DNA of 64,000 bases from Streptococcus sp. DD13 (GCF_001578875.1 NZ_KQ969507.1:1-64000), one strand, 5' to 3'. Shown: positions 18,640 to 28,851, counted from the first letter of the stretch. Notes: generated from the letters alone by a model not told the origin. A program made the numbers and translations.

Positions 18640-20436
18640 TTATTTTTCTAACTCTTTACTGTATGTGATGATTTGGTCGACAGTATCCGAGAGGAATTGA
18701 ATCGTATCTCGGAGGGGTTTGTCTGTTGAGATATCCGCTCCAATGAGGAGGGCAGATTCAAGAGGTGTTCGGCTTCCTCCTGACTTGAGGAGTTCTAACC
18801 AATCGTTTGCACCGTTTTCATCCTCTTTGAGGTGGAGATAACCTGCTGTGGAGATGACCAGTCCAGCTGAGTAGGTATAGCTGTAAAGTCCCATATAGTA
18901 GTGACTTTGACGCATCCAGGTCAGAGCCGCATCGTCATCGATTTCGACAGCATCTCCCCAGAACTCTGTTAAGACCTCTTTCATCAGACTATTGAGCTTG
19001 CTGGCTCCGAAGGTTCCCCCTTCTTCGATAAGGGTGTAAACCTTGCGCTGGAAGGCCGCTTCCAATAGGTGGGTGATAAAGTTGTGGAAGTAGGTGTCTG
19101 TGAGACGGTGTGCGAGGGCAAAGCGTTTTTGACGCGGATTGTCAAACTGGTGTTCGAGGTAATCACTGAGCAAAAGCTCATTAAAAGTAGAAGGAGCTTC
19201 GACATAGTAGGTGGACATATGGGCGTTGTAATAGCTTTGGTGATTGTCCGAGAAGATAAATTGACCAGAATGGCCGATCTCGTGGATGAGTGTGTATACA
19301 TCGCTCATGCGCCCTGTCCAGCTCATGAGGACATAGGGGTGAATGCGGTAAGGGTCTGTTGCATATCCACCGGAATCTTTACCAGCATTAGCTGCAAAGT
19401 CTACCCACCGTTCCTCTTGGTACCGTTCCACTTCACGGGTGTACTCCTCCCCAAGAGGGGCTAGCGATTTCATCACGAGGTCATAGGCACCGTCGATGGT
19501 CACATCAGGATTGAGTTCGCTATCTAAGTCAAGTTTCCAATCGGCAAACGTCATTTTTTCGAGTCCATTGATCTTGGCAACATGCTTGAGGTAGCGCTGT
19601 GCGACGGGGGCAAACTCTGTCATGATGAGATCGATCTGACGGTCAAACATAGAGCGGTCGACCTCTTGTTCTGCAAGGAGGTAGTCAAAGACACTATCGT
19701 AGCCTCTCATGTCCGCAATCAGTTTTTCAGATTTGACTTGAGCAAGATAGGCAGCAGCAGCTGTGTTTTGGTGGGTGCGCAAGCCATTTGAGAAGGAGCG
19801 AAAAGCTTTTTCACGGATTTCGGCGTTCTCATGATTTTGATAGAAGTTTTCGTAGGTGACAAAACTGTTTTTGTAAATCGTCCCCTCTACTTCGAAGTCT
19901 TCCATGGCAAAGTCGCCTGCTCGCATCTTAGTATAGATATCTTGAGGGGCATAAAAGACTTCTCTTAGGTTGGTAAGAGCTTTTTCGACATCGGCATCCA
20001 GAGAATGGGCTTTTTTAAGCTTGACTTGACGGATCAGGCCAGTGTAGGCCGTGATTTGACCCAAACGATCCAAGACGGCATCTTCTGCATGGATTAAGGC
20101 ATCGTCAAAGAAGGCTAGTTCCACATTTGCCCAGGTTTCAAAGTCCGTCCCGGCTTGGGCAATTTCTGCGAAGGTTTCGTCACCATAGTCCGTTGTTTGC
20201 GGCATGAAGCTGTAGTTTCCGATGTGACTCAACTGGATGTAAATCTGTTCCAGTTCGGTCAAGGCTCGGTCGAAGTCTTCAAAGGTTTTAAGGTTTTCCT
20301 TGTAATCTAAGACAAACTGTGAAACATCTTCTCGGGCTTTCTCAATGGCACGTAGAAAATCTTCTTGATCTTGGTAAAGGGCGGTTAAATCCCAGAGTTC
20401 ATTTTCTGGAAATTCCGAACGATGTTTTTGTTCCAT
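18640..20436 (-). CDS. pepF: Oligoendopeptidase F
   Basis: 598-aa cytoplasmic M3-family zinc peptidase trimming short peptides. The zinc motif is HEIGHSGQF (about residue 389), with the third ligand Glu about 25 residues further on in YYVEAPSTFNE. Length is normal for lactic-acid-bacterial PepF. Start ATG behind AAGGAGAA; an extended -10 (TGC-TATACT, 20471-20466) lies just upstream on the minus strand. Confidence 0.95.
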   Translation of the reverse strand: MEQKHRSEFPENELWDLTALYQDQEDFLRAIEKAREDVSQFVLDYKENLKTFEDFDRALTELEQIYIQLSHIGNYSFMPQTTDYGDETFAEIAQAGTDFETWANVELAFFDDALIHAEDAVLDRLGQITAYTGLIRQVKLKKAHSLDADVEKALTNLREVFYAPQDIYTKMRAGDFAMEDFEVEGTIYKNSFVTYENFYQNHENAEIREKAFRSFSNGLRTHQNTAAAAYLAQVKSEKLIADMRGYDSVFDYLLAEQEVDRSMFDRQIDLIMTEFAPVAQRYLKHVAKINGLEKMTFADWKLDLDSELNPDVTIDGAYDLVMKSLAPLGEEYTREVERYQEERWVDFAANAGKDSGGYATDPYRIHPYVLMSWTGRMSDVYTLIHEIGHSGQFIFSDNHQSYYNAHMSTYYVEAPSTFNELLLSDYLEHQFDNPRQKRFALAHRLTDTYFHNFITHLLEAAFQRKVYTLIEEGGTFGASKLNSLMKEVLTEFWGDAVEIDDDAALTWMRQSHYYMGLYSYTYSAGLVISTAGYLHLKEDENGANDWLELLKSGGSRTPLESALLIGADISTDKPLRDTIQFLSDTVDQIITYSKELEK

Positions 20437-20595
20437 AGGGTTCTCCTTACTGATTTACTGACCATAGTATAGCAAAAATTCAACAAGAAAGGGAAGTCTA
20501 GCTCTGCTGAGGACCCTAGAGGACCCAAAAAGCCTTACGAGAAACGAAAGGTCTCGGATTCTTAAAAAGAAAGTACCGCCATTTTATGCGATTTA

Positions 20596-20604
20596 TGGTA
20601 AAAT
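20596..20604 (+). promoter_or_regulatory. Candidate promoter facing the repeat array
   Basis: TGG-TAAAAT extended -10 on the plus strand. A transcript from here would pass through the whole hairpin array before pnp. No coding sequence follows it until 21604. Confidence 0.4.
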
Positions 20605-20689
20605 AAAGGGAATACGTGCTTGGATACAAAGATGAGGATATAAAATATGATACAAAAACCGTAAACTGTGGTGCAAAGTAGGAAAATGC

Positions 20690-21560
20690 TGAAGAAATCT
20701 TTATTTCAAAGGGATTTTATCATTTTTACTTTGCTTTTTGCGGACTTGGTATCTTGAGTAACTGAACACGCCTACAACTCTGTGGAAAAAGATAAATCTG
20801 CCTAGGAGCATTCGCTCCGTCGTTCGATTTCCTATTTTCCTTTGAGTTGCTAAACGGCTTGGTATCTTGAGTAACTGAACTCGGCCGAAAAGCTGTGTAA
20901 AAAAGATAAACCGTCTTGTCTTCATCGAAGACTTCGTCAGTTTCCTATTTTTACTTTGCTTTTTGCGGCCTTGGTATCTTGAGTAATTGAACACGCCTAC
21001 AACTCTGTGGAAAAAGATAAATCTGCCTAGGAGCATTCGCTCCGTCGTTCGATTTCCTATTTTCCTTTGAGTTGCTAAACGGCTTGGTATCTTGAGTAAC
21101 TGAACCCGGCCGAAAAGCTGTGTAAAAAAGATAAACTGTCTTGTCTTCATCGAAGACTTCGTCAGTTTCCTATTTTTACTTTGCTTTTTGCGGCCTTGGT
21201 ATCTTGATAGTTGAACACGGGCTAAATCCCTAGTGAAAAAGATAGATTTCCTGGTGTGCGTGGCACACTGCGTCAATCTCCTATTTTCATACGGGATTCT
21301 TCACGCCCTTTGTATCCTGATGAACTGAATTTTGGTCTCATTTCTTAGGAAAAAAGATAAGATTCCTTGCACTCATCGAGTGCAACGTCACCTTTCTATT
21401 TTTCTACAGAAATGTTCGGCAAGCCGAACCGTCCAAAATATCTTGAGTAACTGAACCCGGCCGAAAAGCTGTGTAAAAAAGATAAACCGTCTTGTCTTCA
21501 TCGAAGACTTCGTCAGTTTCCTATTTTTACTTTGCTTTTTGTGGCCTTGGTATCTTGATC
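20690..21560 (+). repeat. Tandem array of ~111-126-bp structured units upstream of pnp
   Basis: Six full units (about 20741-20854, 20855-20965, 20966-21079, 21080-21190, 21191-21303, 21304-21429), a seventh at 21430-21541, and partial ends on both sides. Each unit has box 1 TATCTTGAGTAACTGAA, box 2 AAAAAGATAAA, a short perfect hairpin, and box 3 CGTCA-TTTCCTATTTT. Two unit types alternate (A-B-A-B), then two divergent units, then type B again. The central hairpins are GGAGC/GCTCC, GTCTTC/GAAGAC, GTGTGC/GCACAC and GCACTC/GAGTGC: same structure, different sequence. An additional GTTCGGC/GCCGAAC hairpin sits at 21414-21429. A 191-codon minus-strand open frame here is a by-product of the repetition. 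I do not recognise the family. Confidence 0.85.
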
Positions 21561-21575
21561 TTTGTAGGCAAGGCG

Positions 21576-21581
21576 TATAAT
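21576..21581 (+). promoter_or_regulatory. pnp promoter -10
   Basis: TATAAT at 21576-21581. The TATCTTGATC at the end of the last partial repeat (21551-21560) would supply the -35, with suboptimal spacing. The implied leader is only about 16 nt but contains the AAGGGG ribosome site. Confidence 0.6.
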
Positions 21582-21603
21582 GAATAAAAAAAGGGGTTTT
21601 GAT

Positions 21604-23844
21604 ATGTCAAAACAAGTTTTTAAGATGAAATTTGCTGGTCGTGACTTGATCGTGGAAACTGGTCAGGTGGCCAAGCAAGCAAATGGTGCGACGGTAGTTC
21701 GTTATGGGGATAGTACCGTCCTTACGGCTGCAGTCATGTCCAAAAAGATGGCAACAGGGGATTTCTTCCCTTTGCAGGTCAATTATGAGGAAAAAATGTA
21801 TGCAGCTGGGAAGTTCCCAGGAGGCTGGTTGAAACGGGAAGGCCGTCCGTCTACGGATGCGACCTTGACGGCTCGTCTCATTGACCGTCCAATCCGCCCG
21901 ATGTTTGCAGAGGGCTTCCGCAATGAAGTGCAGGTGATTAACACCGTTCTCTCTTATGATGAGAATGCCAGTGCTCCTATGGCAGCGATGTTTGGCTCCT
22001 CACTTGCCTTGTCAATCTCAGATATCCCCTTTAATGGACCTATCGCGGGAGTGCAAGTGGGCTATGTAGATGGTGAATTTGTCATCAATCCTGATAAGGC
22101 ACAAAAAGAAGTGTCTGCTTTGGAGCTGACCGTCGCAGGAACCAAGGAAGCGATCAACATGGTGGAATCCGGAGCCAAGGAACTCTCTGAAGACATCATG
22201 TTAGAAGCACTCTTGGTCGGCCACAAGGCGATTCAAGACTTGATTGCTTTCCAAGAAGAAATCGTAGCGAGCGTCGGCAAGGAAAAGGCCGAGGTCGAAC
22301 TCTTGCAAGTGGATGCAACGTTGCAGGCGGAAATTGTGGCGAAGTACAATGCAGATCTACAAAAGGCCGTCCAAGTAGAAGAGAAAAAAGCCCGCGAAGC
22401 AGCGACCGAAGCGGTCAAAGAGCAAGTCAAAGCGGCGTATGAAGAACGCTATGCTGAGGATGAAAATCTAGGGACCATCATGCGAGATGTCGCAGAAATC
22501 CTTGAGCAAATGGAGCACGCAGAAGTCCGTCGCCTCATCACCGAAGATAAGGTCCGTCCGGACGGCCGTCGCGTAGACGAGATTCGTCCGCTGGATGCGG
22601 AGATTGATTTTCTCCCACAAGTCCATGGTTCAGGTCTCTTTACGAGGGGGCAAACCCAGGCTCTCTCTGTCTTAACGCTAGCACCAATGGGCGAAACGCA
22701 AATCATCGACGGCTTAGAGGACGAGTACAAGAAACGCTTTTTGCACCACTACAATTTCCCTCAATATTCTGTAGGGGAGACTGGCCGTTACGGTGCTGCG
22801 GGTCGCCGGGAGATTGGCCATGGGGCCCTTGGTGAGCGGGCTTTAGAGCAAGTCTTACCATCGTTAGAAGAGTTTCCATATGCCATTCGCTTGGTAGCAG
22901 AAGTCTTGGAATCCAACGGATCTTCTTCTCAAGCCTCTATCTGCGCTGGAACCCTGGCCCTTATGGCGGGTGGTGTACCTATCAAGGCGCCGGTAGCTGG
23001 AATTGCCATGGGACTCATCTCGGATGGGACCAACTATACTGTCTTGACGGACATCCAAGGTCTAGAAGATCACTTCGGGGATATGGACTTTAAGGTGGCA
23101 GGAACGCGTGAGGGGATTACAGCCCTTCAGATGGATATTAAGATTGAAGGAATTACCCCTCAAATCCTGGAAGAAGCTCTAGCGCAAGCTAAGAAAGCCC
23201 GTTTTGAAATCTTGGACTTGATTGAGAGTACGATCGCAGCACCGCGTGCTGAATTGGCTCCAACAGCACCAAAAATCGATACCATCACCATCGATGTGGA
23301 CAAGATTAAGGTTGTGATCGGTAAAGGTGGCGAAACCATCGACAAGATTATCGCAGAAACAGGTGTCAAGATAGATATTGATGAAGATGGCTTGGTGTCG
23401 ATCTTCTCATCCGATCAAGAGGCGATCAATCGTGCGAAAGAGATCATCGCGAACCTAGTCCGGGAAGCCAAGGTTGGCGAAACCTACCGGGCCAAGGTCG
23501 TTCGGATTGAAAAATTTGGAGCTTTTGTCAACCTCTTTGAAAAAACAGACGCCCTGGTTCATATTTCAGAAATGGCTTGGCAACGGACCAACCGAGTGGA
23601 AGACTTGGTGGAAGTCGGTGATGAAGTAGACGTGAAGATTATCAAGATTGATGAGAAGGGACGCGTAGATGCTTCTATGAAGGCTCTCCTACCAAAACCA
23701 GAAGGGGTCTTCGAACAAGCACCAGAACGTCACGAGCAGAAAGAGCGTCCACGTCATCGCCATGATCACAAATCACATGATCGAAAAGACAGTAAATCCT
23801 TTGGCGAATTTAAAATTCACAAGGTAGAACGAGATTCGAAATAG
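21604..23844 (+). CDS. pnp: Polynucleotide phosphorylase
   Basis: 746-aa 3'-5' phosphorolytic exoribonuclease. Two RNase PH domains flank an all-helical linker; [20 protein letters not shown] lies in the first and SNGSSSQAS in the second. A KH domain ([13 protein letters not shown], about residues 575-590) and S1 domain (about 630-700) follow, with a charged His/Arg/Lys tail. I use the ATG at 21604 because the in-frame ATG at 21580 overlaps the -10 box. The protein degrades and tails mRNA and is a plausible partner for the structured array immediately upstream. Confidence 0.96.
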   Translation: MSKQVFKMKFAGRDLIVETGQVAKQANGATVVRYGDSTVLTAAVMSKKMATGDFFPLQVNYEEKMYAAGKFPGGWLKREGRPSTDATLTARLIDRPIRPMFAEGFRNEVQVINTVLSYDENASAPMAAMFGSSLALSISDIPFNGPIAGVQVGYVDGEFVINPDKAQKEVSALELTVAGTKEAINMVESGAKELSEDIMLEALLVGHKAIQDLIAFQEEIVASVGKEKAEVELLQVDATLQAEIVAKYNADLQKAVQVEEKKAREAATEAVKEQVKAAYEERYAEDENLGTIMRDVAEILEQMEHAEVRRLITEDKVRPDGRRVDEIRPLDAEIDFLPQVHGSGLFTRGQTQALSVLTLAPMGETQIIDGLEDEYKKRFLHHYNFPQYSVGETGRYGAAGRREIGHGALGERALEQVLPSLEEFPYAIRLVAEVLESNGSSSQASICAGTLALMAGGVPIKAPVAGIAMGLISDGTNYTVLTDIQGLEDHFGDMDFKVAGTREGITALQMDIKIEGITPQILEEALAQAKKARFEILDLIESTIAAPRAELAPTAPKIDTITIDVDKIKVVIGKGGETIDKIIAETGVKIDIDEDGLVSIFSSDQEAINRAKEIIANLVREAKVGETYRAKVVRIEKFGAFVNLFEKTDALVHISEMAWQRTNRVEDLVEVGDEVDVKIIKIDEKGRVDASMKALLPKPEGVFEQAPERHEQKERPRHRHDHKSHDRKDSKSFGEFKIHKVERDSK

Positions 23845-23914
23845 GAGAGGCTCCCTTTGCGGAGTGACTAGTCAGAACGGTTCGGATGCATTCATCGAAA
23901 GGAAGGAGAATTTC

Positions 23915-24499
23915 ATGGGATGGTGGAAAAAATCAATCGCCATTATTAAAGAAAATGACCCCGCTGCCCGCACATCTCTGGAAGTTCTACTGACCTATCC
24001 GGGGATTAAGGCCTTGGCAGCCCATCGTCTATCTCATTGGCTGTGGAACCGCAAATTAAAACTTTTAGCCCGTATGCACAGCCAGTTTTGGCGCTTCTGG
24101 ACTCAGATTGAGATTCATCCTGGGGCACAGATTGCAGCAGGGGTCTTCATTGACCATGGTTCAGGCCTTGTAATCGGAGAGACGGCTATTGTGGAAGAGG
24201 GAGTTCTCCTCTATCATGGGGTGACTCTTGGAGGTACGGGAAAAGATACCGGGAAACGGCACCCAACCGTTCGTAAGGGAGCCTTGATTTCTGCTCATTC
24301 GCAAATTATTGGTCCGATTGAAATTGGAGAGAGGGCTAAGGTAGGAGCGGCATCCGTCGTGTTGACTTCTGTTCCAGCCGATGTCACAGTAGTTGGCGTT
24401 CCAGCGAAAGTGGTTCGTGTGCATGGTCGCAAGGATGAGGCCGTCATTCATGACTTGCAGGCGGCGCGTGAGGCGAGTTATTATTCTTCGCACTTATAG
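23915..24499 (+). CDS. cysE: Serine O-acetyltransferase
   Basis: 194-aa left-handed beta-helix acetyltransferase making O-acetyl-L-serine for cysteine synthesis. Hexapeptide repeats run from about residue 65 (HPGAQIAAGVFIDHG), with catalytic Asp/His in FIDHGSG and the GGTGKDTGKRHPT loop. Start ATG behind AAGGAGAA; upstream in-frame codons lack a site. Likely cotranscribed with pnp. Confidence 0.94.
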   Translation: MGWWKKSIAIIKENDPAARTSLEVLLTYPGIKALAAHRLSHWLWNRKLKLLARMHSQFWRFWTQIEIHPGAQIAAGVFIDHGSGLVIGETAIVEEGVLLYHGVTLGGTGKDTGKRHPTVRKGALISAHSQIIGPIEIGERAKVGAASVVLTSVPADVTVVGVPAKVVRVHGRKDEAVIHDLQAAREASYYSSHL

Positions 24500-24511
24500 G
24501 AGGTCAATATC

Positions 24512-24751
24512 GTGAAAAAGGAATTACCGACAAGAGCAATCTCATTTCTATTGCTAGCCCTCTGGTCTGGTTTTCGGATTTGGTCAGCGGTTCAGGACGA
24601 TGCAGATGGGCGCATTATCCTCTGGTCTATTTTTGCAGTGATCAATTTGGGTTTATTCGTTTGTGAATGGAGAAATCGGAGGAAGCGCTATGATTCGCGT
24701 GAGACGGAAACTGGAAACAAAAGAGTGAGCAGCAATCAAAAAGCTGATTGA
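24512..24751 (+). CDS. Small two-segment membrane protein
   Basis: 79 aa from a GTG start behind a strong AGGAGG site, 12 bases after cysE. Two hydrophobic segments (about residues 9-25 and 35-52) are followed by a basic, polar tail (RNRRKRYDSRETE). Probably an inner-membrane protein of unknown role in the pnp-cysE operon. Confidence 0.65.
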   Translation: MKKELPTRAISFLLLALWSGFRIWSAVQDDADGRIILWSIFAVINLGLFVCEWRNRRKRYDSRETETGNKRVSSNQKAD

Positions 24752-24752
24752 A

Positions 24753-25398
24753 GGCTGTCAAGCAGTATGAAGGTGTTTATGAAGCTGGCTATCTCATCAA
24801 TCTAAAAGGTAAATTTCCATGATATATCTATGAAGGAGCTGGTCGTAAACTTGCAGTAGCCATGATTGGGATTGGGGCTCCGATGGCTGTAGGACTCTTA
24901 GAAGAGCTCAAAGCGAGAGGGTTTAAAAACGTTATCATTTTAGGGTCTTGTGGCGTTCTGGATCAGTCTATTCAAGCAGATAAGATGATCCTACCAAGTT
25001 CAGCTCTACGGGATGAAGGTACAAGTTACCACTATGCTCCTGCAAGTGATGAGATAGCTTATGACGAAACTTTGCTCTTGACCATGGAAGAAGCTTTGAA
25101 CAAATCTGGTATTGAGCACATTCGGACCAGGGCTTGGACGACGGATGCCTTTTATCGAGAAACGCCTGATAAGGTTAAATGTCGCTTGGCTGTTGGAGCC
25201 CAAGTGGTGGACATGGAAGCTTCAGCGATCATGGCTTGGAGTCAATTTCGACAAGCAAAAGTCTATCAGTTTTTCTACACAGCTGATTATGTGGATCATC
25301 ATAACCGAACCTAGGATGCCCGCCGTGAAGAGCGGACAGCTGATGCCATGACTTTTTTTACTATCGCTTTGACAATAGCAAAGGAACTAGAAAGGTAA
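24753..25398 (+). pseudogene. Nucleoside-phosphorylase-like gene, decayed
   Basis: Continuous similarity to the purine/uridine phosphorylase superfamily in one frame, interrupted by TGA at 24820-24822 and TAG at 25312-25314. Between the stops: AMIGIGAPMAVGLLEEL, VIILGSCGVLDQS and VVDMEASAIMAWSQ, the last matching the family's VxDMExAA substrate motif. After the second stop the frame continues DARREERTADAMTFF to 25398. The first ~60-80 residues are missing. An internal 150-codon frame from 24862 survives but lacks the N-terminal phosphate/ribose residues, so it is unlikely to be active. Confidence 0.75.
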
Positions 25399-25406
25399 CT
25401 ACAAGA

Positions 25407-25928
25407 ATGGCAGTATATTTTTATGGCTGTATCACCATGGATGGCTACTTGGCAGACAGCCAGCACAGGATAGACTGGCTGCATCAGCTTGGTTCTGTAG
25501 AGGATACAGGCTATGATGACTTTTACAGGCAAATGGACATCACCATCATGGGCAAGCGGACCTTTGAGGAAATCCAAGATTTGCAAGATGTAGAAAGTTT
25601 TTATCAAGCTACGGAAAACTATGTCTTTACGCATGATAGGCATCTGCCTGTCAGCAATTACCAGCCAGTAGCTGGGGATGTGGTGGACTTTGTTCGCCAG
25701 ATTGACAAAAGTAAAAATGTCTTTGTGATTGGTGGGAATTCCTTGGTAGGACCGCTCTTGGATGCGGATCTTTTCGACCACCTCATTATTCAGATAGCGC
25801 CCCTTATCCTAGGAAAGGGGGTTCCCCTCTTTACCCAAGAGGAAGGGCAACGCTTTTACCAACTGGATAGCCTCAGACAATTTGGCCCTTTTGCAGAGCT
25901 GGTTTTCAGCCGAAACAGTCAGAAATAG
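25407..25928 (+). CDS. Dihydrofolate reductase / RibD C-terminal domain protein
   Basis: 173-aa protein with the bacterial bifunctional deaminase-reductase C-terminal fold: start YGCITMDGYLAD, the glycine motif FVIGGNSLVGPLL, and IAPLILGKGVPLF. Homologues are NADPH-dependent reductases of unknown substrate, distinct from the FolA used in folate metabolism. Follows the decayed phosphorylase by eight bases and precedes cysS by 17. Confidence 0.85.
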   Translation: MAVYFYGCITMDGYLADSQHRIDWLHQLGSVEDTGYDDFYRQMDITIMGKRTFEEIQDLQDVESFYQATENYVFTHDRHLPVSNYQPVAGDVVDFVRQIDKSKNVFVIGGNSLVGPLLDADLFDHLIIQIAPLILGKGVPLFTQEEGQRFYQLDSLRQFGPFAELVFSRNSQK

Positions 25929-25945
25929 AGAAGGGAGTGGGCTGT

Positions 25946-27289
25946 ATGATTAAAATTTACGACACCATGTCTCGTGATTTGCGAGAATTTGTCCCCATCG
26001 AAGAAGGAAAGGTTCGCATGTATGTCTGTGGACCGACAGTCTACAACTATATCCATGTCGGGAATGCTCGTTCAACGGTAGCTTTTGATACGATTCGTCG
26101 CTATTTTGAGTATCGCGGCTATGAGGTTAACTACATTTCCAATTTTACGGATGTAGACGATAAAATCATCAATCGTGCCAAGGAAGAAGGCATCACGCCG
26201 CAGGAAGTGGCAGACAAGTACATCGCAGCCTTTCGGGAGGATGTGACAGCTCTAGGTGTCAAGCCTGCAACCCGCCATCCACGAGTGGTCGAGTTTATGG
26301 ATGACATCATCCGTTTTGTCGCGGACTTGATCGCAAAAGGCTATGCCTATGAGAGTCAAGGCGATGTTTATTTTCGGGTGGAAAAATCCCACGACTATGC
26401 TAAGTTGGCTAACAAAACACTGGAAGACTTGGAGCTAGGTGCTTCTGGTCGAACCGATGAAGAAACAGCCCGCAAGGAAAATCCGGTGGACTTTGCCCTT
26501 TGGAAGGCAGCTAAACCAGGCGAGATTTCTTGGGACAGCCCTTGGGGAGCAGGTCGTCCTGGCTGGCACATTGAGTGTTCGGTCATGTCGACGGGGATTT
26601 TAGGTGATACCATTGATATTCATGGTGGTGGGGCAGACCTTGAGTTCCCCCACCACACCAATGAAATTGCCCAGTCTGAAGCCAAAACAGGTCAGACCTT
26701 TGCCAACTACTGGATGCACAATGGCTTTGTCAATATTGATAATGTCAAAATGTCCAAATCTCTTGGTAACTTTATCACGGTTCATGACGCCCTCAAAACC
26801 ATTGATGGCCAAGTCCTTCGTTTCTTCTTTGCGACCCAGCATTACCGCAAGCCCATTAACTTTACGGAAAAAGGGGTCCAAGATGCAGAAACCAATCTCA
26901 AGTATTTGAAAAATACCTATGAGCAACCTTTTACAGGAGAGGTAGATTCTGCAAGTTTGCAGGACTTTGTGGATAGGTTTATCTCAGCTATGGATGAGGA
27001 TTTCAATACACCGAATGGGATTACGGTTGTTTTTGAGTTGGCCAAATGGATCAATTCTGGCAATTATGATGCAAGGGTCAAAGAAGTCCTTGCTGCCATG
27101 TTAGAAGTCTTTGGGATCGTCTTTGTTGAGGAAGTCCTGGACGCCGAGATTGAAGCCTTGATTGCAGAACGCCAGGAAGCGCGTGTTGCCAAAGACTTTG
27201 CTCGTGCGGATGAAATCCGTGATCAACTAGCCAGCCAAGGAATCAAACTCTTGGATACAAAAGAAGGTGTACGGTGGACGCGTGATTGA
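25946..27289 (+). CDS. cysS: Cysteinyl-tRNA synthetase
   Basis: 447-aa class I synthetase. HIGH-like motif [15 protein letters not shown] in [11 protein letters not shown], and zinc ligands in CGPT, HIECS and the [12 protein letters not shown] segment. Start at ATG 25946 behind GAAGGGAG. Clustered with cysE, as common in Firmicutes, and overlapping mrnC. Confidence 0.96.
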   Translation: MIKIYDTMSRDLREFVPIEEGKVRMYVCGPTVYNYIHVGNARSTVAFDTIRRYFEYRGYEVNYISNFTDVDDKIINRAKEEGITPQEVADKYIAAFREDVTALGVKPATRHPRVVEFMDDIIRFVADLIAKGYAYESQGDVYFRVEKSHDYAKLANKTLEDLELGASGRTDEETARKENPVDFALWKAAKPGEISWDSPWGAGRPGWHIECSVMSTGILGDTIDIHGGGADLEFPHHTNEIAQSEAKTGQTFANYWMHNGFVNIDNVKMSKSLGNFITVHDALKTIDGQVLRFFFATQHYRKPINFTEKGVQDAETNLKYLKNTYEQPFTGEVDSASLQDFVDRFISAMDEDFNTPNGITVVFELAKWINSGNYDARVKEVLAAMLEVFGIVFVEEVLDAEIEALIAERQEARVAKDFARADEIRDQLASQGIKLLDTKEGVRWTRD

Positions 27290-27683
27290 TATCAATTTGA
27301 TTAACGGGATTGCCTTGGCCTTTGAAGGGGATGCGGTTTATGCGATGTATATTCGCAGACATTTAATTTTTCAAGGAATGACCAAGCCCAATAAGCTTCA
27401 TCAAAAAGCGAATCGCTATGTCTCAGCACGTTCTCAAGCGGATTTGATTTCCCAAATGTTAGAAGCTGATATCCTAACGGAAAAAGAACGCGACATCTAT
27501 AAACGTGGCCGCAATGCCAATAGCCACACCAAGGCCAAGAATGCGGATGTGGTGACTTACCGCATGTCAACCGGATTTGAAGCCCTTTTGGGTTATCTGC
27601 ATATGACAGAAGAAATAGACCGCCTAGAAGAGTTGATCAGCTGGTGTATCGATGCCGTAGAAAAGTCGGAAGAAACCCGTTAG
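27282..27683 (+). CDS. mrnC: Mini-ribonuclease III
   Basis: 133-aa RNase III catalytic domain without a dsRNA-binding domain, which matures 23S rRNA ends in Gram-positive bacteria. The catalytic acidic box is in LAFEGDAVYAMYIRRHL. I place the start at GTG 27282, overlapping cysS by 8 bp, because the homologous N terminus begins MIDxNLING; GTG 27267 is the alternative. Confidence 0.9.
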   Translation: MIDINLINGIALAFEGDAVYAMYIRRHLIFQGMTKPNKLHQKANRYVSARSQADLISQMLEADILTEKERDIYKRGRNANSHTKAKNADVVTYRMSTGFEALLGYLHMTEEIDRLEELISWCIDAVEKSEETR

Positions 27684-27726
27684 CGGACGACCCGCGAGGG
27701 AGACATCTGATACAAATCACAAACAA

Positions 27727-27901
27727 GAGGCTGGGACAAAAGTCCTAGCCTCTCCATTGTTTTTGGATGGTCGAGCAAGACGCAGTGGTTGAGTGGGGCT
27801 CTACTAGGCTGATTTCATCCGCTTTTACAGACCGACTCAAGTGTGCGGAGGTGGGACGACGAAATCAAATTCTAAGGAATGACCGATTTCTGTCTCACTC
27901 T
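27727..27901. repeat. Intergenic repeat, copy 4
   Basis: Full-length copy between convergent mrnC and the exporter-like gene. It overlaps the last few bases of the latter's coding end, so its right arm supplies that stop-codon region. Left hairpin and GTGGGAC/GTCTCAC right arms are present, with one arm mismatch. Confidence 0.85.
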
Positions 27902-28851
27902 CTTTTATATTCTCGGTAAAATTCGACCTTTACGAGGATAAATTGTTTCAAATCCCGTAATAACTGCAAGAGCGTTGCTCTAGTTTCGAACTCGGTGCGG
28001 GTCTTGGGCAAGGGCCGCTTTCGAAAGAGGGTTAGATAGTTTTCGATTTCATCTAGGAGATGATGGGCGGGATTATCCTGGCTCAATTGCTGGGCTGTTT
28101 TCGAAAACAACTGAGCTAAGATCAAACTTTCCTCGGCCTCTAGTTGACAATCGTTGATGTTTTGAGCCATGTCTTTAAGGATAGCATTTTGGCGTTTTCG
28201 CATTTCGAAGTAGTGGATGTGGTAGTTGGTCTGATGGAAGAGGTGATTGGCCTGGTCCTGATAGACAAGATCGATCGCTTGATCCAAGGTCTCCTCCAAT
28301 TCACGGATCAAACGGGCATCGTTGCGACCATCTCCTCTGCCTAAGAATCCCTCAAAGCGGTAGAGGATTTTTTTGAGTTGGTCTTCTACCAGCTCGTGGT
28401 AATGGTCAATTTCTTCTTGTTGAGAAGGCATGTAGAGATTAGCGAGAAGGGCAAATCCTGTACCGATCAGAAAAATCGCTAATTCATTTCCAAGGAGGAG
28501 CCAAGACGTCGAGCGCTCCAGGAACAGGTGGGTAACCAGGACACTGCTCGGGGTGATGCCAATTTCCCACCCCCACAGATAGGCCAGAGGAACATAAAGA
28601 AGTAGAAAGGCTCCCAAGGCCCACAGATGAAAGCCAAGCAGGAGAAAGACAAGGCTGCCTGTCACGAGAGCCAATATCGTCGACATGGTACGCGCATAGG
28701 CTAATCGGAGCGTACTTCGCCTCGTATCTGAAAGGCTAAGAATTGCGATGATGCCGGCTGAGACAGCATAGCTCATCCCCAATAAGGAAGCCAGTCCCGT
28801 AGCCAGACAAGTGACCAAGGCTAGTTTGATCGTTCGATGGAGAAGTGGCAT
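27895..28851 (-). CDS. Aromatic-acid-exporter-family membrane protein
   Basis: 318 aa. The N-terminal half has about five or six membrane segments with the SLSDTRRSTLRLAYARTMST loop characteristic of the ArAE_1 (DUF939) family; the C-terminal half is a soluble, helical, charged domain. Start at ATG 28851 behind AAAGGATT; a longer upstream frame has no membrane-protein character. Divergent extended -10 promoters (TATAAT at 28923-28918 here, TATACT at 28966 for rlmB) separate it from rlmB. Substrate unknown. Confidence 0.75.
   Translation of the reverse strand: MPLLHRTIKLALVTCLATGLASLLGMSYAVSAGIIAILSLSDTRRSTLRLAYARTMSTILALVTGSLVFLLLGFHLWALGAFLLLYVPLAYLWGWEIGITPSSVLVTHLFLERSTSWLLLGNELAIFLIGTGFALLANLYMPSQQEEIDHYHELVEDQLKKILYRFEGFLGRGDGRNDARLIRELEETLDQAIDLVYQDQANHLFHQTNYHIHYFEMRKRQNAILKDMAQNINDCQLEAEESLILAQLFSKTAQQLSQDNPAHHLLDEIENYLTLFRKRPLPKTRTEFETRATLLQLLRDLKQFILVKVEFYREYKRE

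Noticed and set aside
20701-21276. Open 191-codon frame on the minus strand with internally repeated protein sequence
   Set aside because: It arises because unit pairs of the tandem array total 225 bp, a multiple of three; no ribosome site, and hairpin conservation rather than codon pattern explains the sequence.
20690-21560. CRISPR array
   Set aside because: Units are ~111-126 bp and repeat over their whole length; there are no short repeats with unique spacers and no cas genes nearby.
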